This document shows positions 5,762 to 10,642 of a stretch of DNA of 10,642 nucleotides, piece after piece. Made by a program: the position numbers and the translations under genes. This stretch comes from Aquabacterium sp. (GTDB lineage: Bacteria; Pseudomonadota; Gammaproteobacteria; Burkholderiales; Burkholderiaceae_C), in the NCBI GenBank assembly GCA_030654555.1, contig JAURXG010000136.1, positions 1 through 10,642 of the forward strand. The letters are read 5' to 3'. The notes beneath the pieces were generated by a model that was given only the letters and a program-made list of their open reading frames with translations, searched no databases and was not told the origin of the DNA. Position 1 is the stretch's first letter. Each line of letters opens with the position of its first letter.

Positions 5762-6690
5762 GCGGCGGGCGGCTCGGCCTGGCGGGCCGGTTGGGCCGGT
5801 TGGGCCGGCTGGGCCTGTTGCGCGACCAGGGCGATGTCGTCGGCCAGCCGCGGCAGCAGGGCCAGCGGCAGGTCGTGGCCCATGCCGGGCACCAGGTCGA
5901 GGCTGGCGCCGGCGATCTTGCGCACCAGGTCCTGCGCCGCGGCCGGTGGCACCAGCGGGTCGTCGGCACCATGCACCACCCGCGTGGGCACGGCGATCTT
6001 GCGCAGCAGCGGCGAACGGTCGCCGTCGGCCACGATGGCCAGCAGCTGGCGCTGCGTGCCGTGCGGGCGCCAGGCGCGCCGGATCGACGCCTCCAGCCGC
6101 TCGCGCTGGCGCTGCGCATCGGGCGGATAGGCCGGGCTGCCGATGGTCTTGAGCAGCCCTTCGAGGTGGGCCACGACGTCGGCCACCTCGTTGCTGCGCG
6201 GCCGCGCCATCAGCGCCTGACGCACCCGCATCGACGGCTGCGGCAGGTGCCGCGCGCCGCTGGTGGTCATGATCAGCGTGAGGCTCTTCACCCGCGTGGG
6301 GTGATGGATGGCCAGGTGCTGGGCGATCATGCCGCCCATCGACGCGCCGCAGACATGCGCCTGGCGGATGCCCAGCGCGTCGAGCACGCCGATGGCATCC
6401 TGCGCCATGTCGCGCAGCTGGTACGGCGCCGGCACGCGCAGGTGCAGCGTGTAGCGCAGCATCGCGCCCACCAGCCGCGGCGCGCCGAGGTGCTCGAAGC
6501 CCTCGCTCAGGCCGATGTCGCGGTTGTCGAAGCGGATCACCCGGAAACCCCTGGCCACCAGGTCGGCCACCAGTTCGTCGGGCCAGGCCACCAGCTGCAT
6601 GCCCAGGCCCATCACCAGCAGCAGCGGCGCGCCATCGGGCGGGCCCTGCACGTCGACCTCGATGAAGAGCTTGTTGGACTGGATTCTCAT
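5740..6690 (-). CDS. Alpha/beta hydrolase, RdmC (methylesterase)-like
   Basis: A 316-aa serine hydrolase. It has an N-terminal strand, oxyanion region LLLVMGLGMQLVAWPDEL (23-40), the motif VIRFDNRDIGLS (51-62), nucleophile elbow VCGASMGGMIAQ with Ser117, acid loop GADDPLVP with Asp244, and GMGHDLP with His272. The MGLGMQL and DNRDxGLS signatures are those of hydrolases annotated as aclacinomycin-methylesterase RdmC-like; real substrates are mostly unknown. The last 27 residues are an added low-complexity tail, with repeated Ala-Gln-Pro then Pro/Ala/Ser. It starts 28 bp after the wax ester synthase-like gene on the same strand and is probably co-transcribed with it, so a lipid or fatty ester is a reasonable substrate guess. 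No clear Shine-Dalgarno sequence precedes the ATG. Its stop lies inside the end of the convergent GNAT gene. Confidence 0.88.
   Translation of the reverse strand: MRIQSNKLFIEVDVQGPPDGAPLLLVMGLGMQLVAWPDELVADLVARGFRVIRFDNRDIGLSEGFEHLGAPRLVGAMLRYTLHLRVPAPYQLRDMAQDAIGVLDALGIRQAHVCGASMGGMIAQHLAIHHPTRVKSLTLIMTTSGARHLPQPSMRVRQALMARPRSNEVADVVAHLEGLLKTIGSPAYPPDAQRQRERLEASIRRAWRPHGTQRQLLAIVADGDRSPLLRKIAVPTRVVHGADDPLVPPAAAQDLVRKIAGASLDLVPGMGHDLPLALLPRLADDIALVAQQAQPAQPAQPARQAEPPAAQPPSSR
5784..5819. repeat. 9-bp tandem repeat, four units
   Basis: Four units of GGGCCGGTT (the third GGGCCGGCT, the fourth GGGCCTGTT) encode the repeated Ala-Gln-Pro in the C-terminal tail of the hydrolase on the minus strand. 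Being in units of three codons, gain or loss of a repeat would lengthen or shorten the tail without a frameshift. Confidence 0.85.
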
Positions 6691-6718
6691 GGGCTGGCGA
6701 TGGCGGCGAAGGGGCCGG

Positions 6719-8464
6719 TCACCGGGCGCGCTTGCGCGCGGCCTTGGCGAGCGGCCTGGTGGCAGGTTTGGCGGCGGATTCGGCGGTCGGCTTGGCGGGC
6801 AGCCTGGCCGCCGGCTTGCGCGCGGCCGGCCGCGTGGCCGCGCCCACCGCCTGGCTCACCGCCTTGCCGACCACGCCGCTGACCGCGCGCCCGACCACCC
6901 CGCCCATCGCGCTGCCGACGCGGCTGCCCACGCTGCCCAGCCCGCCCATCAGCCGCTTGCCGGCCTGCTCGGCCACCGCCAGCCCGGTGTCGGCCAGGCT
7001 GGGCGGTGCGCTCATCTCGGCGTCGAGCAGGCACAGGTCGTCGAAGGCCACGCGCAGCGCATCGGCCAGGCTGCGCACGTCGGGCATGGCCTGGGCGTCG
7101 GCCATCAGGCCGAAGTCCATGTTGCGGTCGTAGCTCTGCACCGTGATGTTCAGGCCCATGCCGTGCACCACGATCGAGGTCGGGTAGTTGCACAGCATGC
7201 GCGCGCCGGCCATGTACAGCGCCACCGGCGGCCCGGGCACGTTGCTGATCACCAGGTTGGCCACCAGCGGGATGCGATCGGCCACGCGCGCGCGGCCGTA
7301 CAGCGCCGCCGCGGCCTCGATCAGCCAGGGCATGCCGATGGACGGAAAGTCGGTGGGCAGCACGCTCTTCAAGCCGCCCATCGTGGCCTTCATCGCCGCG
7401 CTGGCCTTCTTCACATGCTCGAAGCGCTTGCGCAGGTCGGCCACCTGGGTGCCCAGGCTGACCAGCGTCATCGAGGCCTGGGTGTTCGAGGTGGTGTCGC
7501 CTTTCTGGCGCAGCGAGATCGGCACCGCCGCCACCAGGCTCTTGCGCGGCACGCCGCCATGCTGGCCCAGCCAGCGCCGCAGCGCGGTGCCGCACAGCAG
7601 CAGCACGATGTCGTTGAGCGTGGCCTCGTGCGCGTGGGCGATGGCCTTCAGCCGATCGAGCGGCAGGCTCAGCGCGGCAAACGCCCGGCCGCTGGTGATG
7701 CTGTGGTTGAGCACCGTGCGTGGCGCCAGCGTCAGGTTGGCGCTGGCCTCGGCCTTGCCGCGCAGCAGCGCGCTGTGCTGCAGCGCCTGGCCGGCGGCAC
7801 CGGCCAGCGCGCTGACGGCCGTGGGCAGCTGCTTGACGATCTGCGCCACCTGCGAGGCTTCGGTCGAGATGGCGCCGCGCAGCATCTCGGCCCAGCCCAG
7901 CTTGAACACCTTGCTGCGGGTGCTGGGCCGCAGCGCCAGGTCGCGGCCCTCGGGCTGCAGGTCCATGATGACCTGGGCCAGCGCCACCGCAGCCTGGCCG
8001 TCCACCGCGGCGTGGTGGAACTGCGAGTACAGACCTACCCGCTTGTTGCCGTTGGCCGCCGGCGCCAGGCCTTCGAGCACGTGCATCTTCCACAGCGGGC
8101 GGCTGCGGTCGAGCAGCACCGGGTGCAGTTCGGACACCGCCGCCTCCAGCGCGGCCATGCCGTCGCCCAGCTTGGCCGAAGGCGGCAGCTTGATCTCGAC
8201 GATGTGCTCGCGCAGGTCGGGATCGGCATCCACCCAGGCCGGGTTGGCCAGGTTCAGCGGCATCCACCACAGCTTGCGGCGCAGCGCCGGGGCCGCGGGC
8301 AGGCGCGTGGCGATGTGCTGTCGCAGCCGGGTGACCCACTTGCCGCGCAGGCCGGGCGGCAGCTCGAACACATGCAAGGCGCCGACGTGCATCGGCATCT
8401 CGGGCGTCTCGAGGTGGAGGAAGGTGGCGTCCAGGCCGGAGAGCTGCTTCATGGTGGCGGTCAT
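6719..8464 (-). CDS. Wax ester synthase/diacylglycerol acyltransferase (WS/DGAT) with glycine-zipper tail
   Basis: A 581-aa acyl-CoA-dependent acyltransferase that would make wax esters and/or triacylglycerol. The N-terminal part opens LSGLDATFLHLETPEMPMHVG (8-28), typical of the family. PLWKMHVLEGL (123-133) precedes the catalytic HHAAVDG (150-156), which gives the full HHxxxDG motif. ATLNDIVLLLCG (281-292) carries the conserved Asn-Asp, and SNVPGPPVALYMAGARM (407-423) plus GLNITVQSYD (437-446) close the WES acyltransferase and C-terminal domains. The core ends near 485, similar to the roughly 460-aa Acinetobacter enzyme. The remaining ~95 residues are extra: a glycine zipper (513-541) and a basic Lys/Arg/Ala/Pro tail (545-581). 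ATG at 8464 and at 8452 are both possible; neither has a strong ribosome binding site. It is followed by the RdmC-like hydrolase. The catalytic call is strong; product preference cannot be read from sequence. Confidence 0.94.
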   Translation of the reverse strand: MTATMKQLSGLDATFLHLETPEMPMHVGALHVFELPPGLRGKWVTRLRQHIATRLPAAPALRRKLWWMPLNLANPAWVDADPDLREHIVEIKLPPSAKLGDGMAALEAAVSELHPVLLDRSRPLWKMHVLEGLAPAANGNKRVGLYSQFHHAAVDGQAAVALAQVIMDLQPEGRDLALRPSTRSKVFKLGWAEMLRGAISTEASQVAQIVKQLPTAVSALAGAAGQALQHSALLRGKAEASANLTLAPRTVLNHSITSGRAFAALSLPLDRLKAIAHAHEATLNDIVLLLCGTALRRWLGQHGGVPRKSLVAAVPISLRQKGDTTSNTQASMTLVSLGTQVADLRKRFEHVKKASAAMKATMGGLKSVLPTDFPSIGMPWLIEAAAALYGRARVADRIPLVANLVISNVPGPPVALYMAGARMLCNYPTSIVVHGMGLNITVQSYDRNMDFGLMADAQAMPDVRSLADALRVAFDDLCLLDAEMSAPPSLADTGLAVAEQAGKRLMGGLGSVGSRVGSAMGGVVGRAVSGVVGKAVSQAVGAATRPAARKPAARLPAKPTAESAAKPATRPLAKAARKRAR

Positions 8465-8521
8465 GCTAGCAGCCCGCCGCGGGCCACAATGCCCTGGTTC
8501 GCCCGGTGGGGCGACGGTTTG

Positions 8522-8553
8522 GACGGGCCGATCAGCCCGTCAGCCCGTCAGCC
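8522..8553 (-). terminator. Hairpin and 8-bp repeats at the end of the small winged-helix-like gene
   Basis: GACGGGC (8522-8528) pairs with GCCCGTC (8535-8541) around a 6-base loop, just after the stop codon at 8540-8542 in the leftward direction. The right arm is part of a tandem CAGCCCGT repeat (8533-8540, 8541-8548, partial 8549-8553), so the left arm can pair with either copy. It could separate the small gene from the acyltransferase gene that follows, but no T-tract is present. Confidence 0.4.
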
Positions 8554-8860
8554 GCACCATCGCGCGCTGCCACAGCGGCAGGCTGCGCCAGAACGCCAGC
8601 GCACGCTGGCCGAACCAGCGCCCACGCTCGGTCAGGCGGTAGTACTCCACGCCCTCGAAGCCGGCCGGGTTGGTGTATTCGGCGATCAGCCCGAAGCGCA
8701 GCAAGGTGTTGAACGATCGCAGCAGCGGCGCCCCGTTGAGCTGGCAGCCCCAGGAGGCGTCGCTCACCCGCACCAGCACATGGCCGCGCAGCAACTGCTG
8801 CAGCGCGTCGACGAACTCGGCACGGTCGGCGATGAGGGTGGTGGCAGCATGGTGGCGCAT
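8540..8860 (-). CDS. Small winged-helix-like protein of unknown function
   Basis: A 106-aa soluble protein. It shows an N-terminal helix (AEFVDALQQLLRGHVLVRV, 14-32), a middle region with LLRSFNTLLRFGLIAEYTN (46-64) that looks like a recognition-type helix followed by a wing, then GVEYYRLTERGRWFGQRAL (70-88) resembling the wing and following helix of PadR/MarR-like proteins, and a terminal helix. I do not recognise a named family; it looks like a small conserved hypothetical of betaproteobacteria. No Shine-Dalgarno sequence is visible upstream of the ATG at 8860. It follows the DMT transporter by 63 bp and precedes the acyltransferase by 75 bp on the same strand. It could be a DNA-binding regulator or a structural adaptor. 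Confidence 0.7.
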   Translation of the reverse strand: MRHHAATTLIADRAEFVDALQQLLRGHVLVRVSDASWGCQLNGAPLLRSFNTLLRFGLIAEYTNPAGFEGVEYYRLTERGRWFGQRALAFWRSLPLWQRAMVRLTG

Positions 8861-8923
8861 GGTGCGGTGCAGGTCGGGCTGGGGTGAGGCCAGTATCCCG
8901 GCCGGGGCGCCCGGTCGATCGCG

Positions 8924-9859
8924 TCAGATCGAGCCGGGTTCACCAGCAATTCTGGTGCCGGCCGCCGCGCGCTCACGCATGGCCAGCCATTCGTTGAACA
9001 GCAGCGCACCGATCACCAGCGCACCGCCCGACAGCGCGGTGGGCCCGGGCGCCTCGCCCGCCCCCACCCAGGCCAGCAGCACGCCGAAGATCACCTCCAG
9101 CAGGCCGATCAGCGAGATCTCGGGCGCCGGCAGCACCTTGGTGAGCTGCACCACCAGCAGGCAGGGGATCGCCAGTTGCACCACGCCCAGCAGGCCCAGC
9201 AGCGACAGATCGTGCGCGGTGGCCGAGAACGGCAGCGACAGCGGCAGCGTGATCGCCGCCGACAGCAGCGCGCCCAGCAGCACGGCCGGCAGCATGTCGG
9301 GCTCCTGGATCGAGGGGTCGCGCGCATGGCGCTGGTGCAGGTGCTGCAGCAGTACCCAGTTGGTGGCCCCGGCGATCGGCACGCCCAGCGCCACCAGCGC
9401 GCCGGTCATCGACGTGCTGCCGCTGAACGCCTGCGCGCCGAACATCCAGGCGATGCCCGCCCCCGCCACCGCGATCGCCACCCAGGTGCGCCGAGGCAGC
9501 CGGTGGTGCAGGAACACCCGCGAGAACAGCGCGGTGATCAGCGGCGCTATCGACATCGTGATCAGCACCGTGGCCACCGTGGTCAGCGTGATGGCCACCA
9601 TGAAGTTGGTGTACATCACCATCCAGCACAGCCCCGACACCCACAGCGGCCAGCCGCCGCGGCGCAGGTCGGCCCACAGGCGCGGGCCGCGCATCGCCAG
9701 CAGCGCCACCGTCAGCGCCAGCACGTTGAAGGCGCTGCGCCAGAAGGTCACCTCGAAGCTGCGCGCGGCCTCCAGGTGGCGCGTCACCACGCCGGCGATG
9801 CTCCACATCAGCGTGACCAGCACCATCAGCAGCACGGCGCGGGAATGCGAGATCCGCAT
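8924..9859 (-). CDS. EamA/DMT-superfamily exporter
   Basis: A 311-aa inner-membrane protein with two EamA domains and about ten membrane helices. The first half has MWSIAGVVTRHLEA (18-31) and TLTTVATVLITMSIAPLITALF (91-112); the second half has the standard LTKVLPAPEISLIGLLEVIFGVLLAWVG and GALVIGALLFNEW. The family exports or imports small metabolites such as amino acids; the substrate cannot be predicted. The start is the ATG at 9859, with GGAA 7 bases before it; a TTG directly in front is not needed. It lies downstream of typA after a 127-bp gap filled with hairpins, so it probably has its own promoter or is read through only in part. Confidence 0.92.
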   Translation of the reverse strand: MRISHSRAVLLMVLVTLMWSIAGVVTRHLEAARSFEVTFWRSAFNVLALTVALLAMRGPRLWADLRRGGWPLWVSGLCWMVMYTNFMVAITLTTVATVLITMSIAPLITALFSRVFLHHRLPRRTWVAIAVAGAGIAWMFGAQAFSGSTSMTGALVALGVPIAGATNWVLLQHLHQRHARDPSIQEPDMLPAVLLGALLSAAITLPLSLPFSATAHDLSLLGLLGVVQLAIPCLLVVQLTKVLPAPEISLIGLLEVIFGVLLAWVGAGEAPGPTALSGGALVIGALLFNEWLAMRERAAAGTRIAGEPGSI

Positions 9860-9878
9860 CAAGATTCCGTATTGAAGA

Positions 9879-9895
9879 GGGCCGCAAAGCGGCCC
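9879..9895 (-). terminator. Hairpin just upstream of the DMT gene
   Basis: GGGCCGC-AAA-GCGGCCC is a perfect 7-bp stem with a 3-base loop. On the leftward strand it is followed by TCTTCAATACGG and then the exporter start 19 bases on. It could be a second terminator for typA or a 5'-UTR stem in front of the exporter's ribosome binding site. Confidence 0.5.
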
Positions 9896-9913
9896 GGGCC
9901 ATCATCAAGCTGG

Positions 9914-9934
9914 AGCCCCCGCTCGGCGGGGGCT
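9914..9934 (-). terminator. GC-rich terminator downstream of typA
   Basis: AGCCCCCGC-TCG-GCGGGGGCT forms a perfect 9-bp stem with a 3-base loop, 52 bp after the typA stop in the leftward direction. It is the strongest hairpin in the gap and the best typA terminator candidate. The following sequence (CCAGCTTGATG) has only a weak T content. Confidence 0.6.
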
Positions 9935-9955
9935 GGGGGTGCCCAACGTTCGGCG

Positions 9956-9996
9956 CGCTGCGCGCGCAGCGTGAATGGGCGCCAGCCTATTCACGC
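9956..9996 (-). repeat. Two stems at and after the typA stop
   Basis: Arms 9969-9980 and 9985-9996 form a 12-bp stem with one mismatched position (9977/9988) and a 4-base loop; in the typA mRNA the stop codon (9989-9987) is inside this stem. Immediately beyond, 9956-9971 is a 16-bp perfect palindrome, CGCTGCGCGCGCAGCG. The two overlap by three bases, so only one may form at a time. They may stabilise the 3' end or affect termination. Confidence 0.45.
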
Positions 9997-10642
9997 GAAG
10001 CACGCCTGCGGTCGTGCTCGCTGAGGTGGCGCTTGCGCACGCGGATCGACTTCGGCGTGATCTCGACCAGCACGTCGTCCTCGATGAACTCGACGCCGTA
10101 CTCCAGCGACAGCTCGATCGGCGGCGTGATCTTGATCGCGTCTTCCTTGCCGCTGACACGGAAGTTGGTCAGCTGCTTGGTGCGGGTGGCGTTGACCACC
10201 AGGTCGTTGTCGCGGTTGTGGATGCCGACGATCATGCCCTCGTACACCGGGTCGTTGGGCTTGACGAACATGCGGCCGCGGTCGTCGAGCTTGCCCAGCG
10301 CGTAGGTGAAGATCTCGCCGGCGTCCATGCTGATCAGCACGCCGTTCTTGCGGCTGGCGATGTCGCCCTTGTGCGGCTCGTAACCGTCGAAGATGTTGCT
10401 GATCAGGCCCGAACCGCGCGTCAGGTTCATGAACTCGTTCGAGAAGCCGATCAGGCCACGCGCCGGGATGCGGTACTCCAGGCGCACGCGGCCGCGGCCG
10501 TCCGGCTCCATGTTCACCAGCTCGCCCTTGCGCTCGCCGAGGGCTTGCATCACGCCGCCCTGATGAATCTCTTCCACGTCGGCGGTGACCAGCTCGATCG
10601 GCTCGTGCTTTTCGCCATTCACGTCGCGGAACACCACGCGTG
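9987..10642 (-). CDS. typA: GTP-binding ribosome-associated protein TypA/BipA, C-terminal part
   Basis: The last roughly 218 codons of TypA/BipA; the 5' part (GTPase and first beta-barrel domains) lies beyond the right edge. The visible part covers domain V/EF-G-like and the TypA-specific C-terminal domain: VFRDVNGEKHEPIELVTADV, EIHQGGVMQALGERKGEL, then the diagnostic RIPARGLIGFSNEFMNLTRG and GYEPHKGDI, VYEGMIVGIHNRDNDLVVN, and the end VRKRHLSEHDRR. TypA is a translational GTPase that assists 50S subunit assembly and growth under cold or other stress, using the C-terminal domain for ribosome binding. The reading frame is intact to the edge, where a GTG encodes an internal Val rather than a start. 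Confidence 0.97.
   Translation of the reverse strand, partial: RVVFRDVNGEKHEPIELVTADVEEIHQGGVMQALGERKGELVNMEPDGRGRVRLEYRIPARGLIGFSNEFMNLTRGSGLISNIFDGYEPHKGDIASRKNGVLISMDAGEIFTYALGKLDDRGRMFVKPNDPVYEGMIVGIHNRDNDLVVNATRTKQLTNFRVSGKEDAIKITPPIELSLEYGVEFIEDDVLVEITPKSIRVRKRHLSEHDRRRASRE

Noticed and set aside
6515..8887. A very long rightward open frame (about 790 codons) antisense to the acyltransferase and hydrolase
   Set aside because: It translates to a His/Gln/Arg/Ala/Gly-rich low-complexity sequence without domains and exactly mirrors well-supported genes; long antisense frames are normal in DNA of this GC content.
8924..9859. Could the transporter be a drug or toxin exporter linked to the GNAT module
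   Set aside because: It is over 3 kb away, on the other strand and separated by lipid genes; EamA proteins have too broad a substrate range to infer this.
10635..10642. GTG at 10637 as the start of a short gene
   Set aside because: The frame continues to the window edge and the residues fit the interior of TypA, so this is an internal valine of a truncated gene.

Overview
The window is about 10.6 kb of very GC-rich, densely coding DNA with the style of a betaproteobacterial chromosome. A member of the Burkholderiales (Rubrivivax/Leptothrix/Roseateles-like) is my best guess. The clues are the C-terminal end of a typA gene, a cbpA-cbpM co-chaperone pair, a PEP-CTERM surface protein, an FNR-type regulator and a wax-ester-synthase-type acyltransferase. 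This placement is inference from gene content and codon bias; there is no rRNA or tRNA in the window to confirm it. I see no insertion sequence, phage gene, CRISPR array or tRNA.

Left part (1-2075): a leftward pair encodes a dienelactone-hydrolase-like alpha/beta hydrolase and the first 35 codons of a phosphoribosyltransferase, joined by an overlapping stop/start (TGATG). Across a 356-bp non-coding interval, which also holds a 38-codon leader-like ORF with a good ribosome binding site, lies a rightward Crp/Fnr-family regulator. It keeps the FNR DNA-recognition residues but lacks most of the iron-sulfur ligands.

Middle (2086-4457), all leftward: a 282-aa exported PEP-CTERM protein, then cbpA (DnaJ-like) and cbpM (its modulator) as a tight two-gene operon. 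Several strong inverted repeats lie between cbpM and the PEP-CTERM gene.

At 4458-5761 a divergent rightward pair encodes an XRE-cupin regulator and a GNAT acetyltransferase resembling the tabtoxin-resistance enzyme Ttr. In front of and across the regulator start lies a compact control region: a consensus TTGACA, a 14-bp palindrome and a 12-bp direct repeat with a 21-bp period. This suggests an autoregulated, possibly leaderless, self-contained detoxification or resistance module.

Right part (5740-10642), all leftward: typA (3' part), an EamA/DMT-type exporter, a small winged-helix-like protein of unknown function, a 581-aa wax ester synthase/diacylglycerol acyltransferase-like protein, and an RdmC-like alpha/beta hydrolase. 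The acyltransferase carries a C-terminal addition made of a regular glycine zipper followed by a Lys/Arg/Ala/Pro-rich basic tail. The acyltransferase and hydrolase are 28 bp apart and probably co-transcribed, suggesting ester-lipid synthesis and turnover. The most unusual items are that acyltransferase tail, the regulator-GNAT control region and the cysteine-depleted FNR paralogue.
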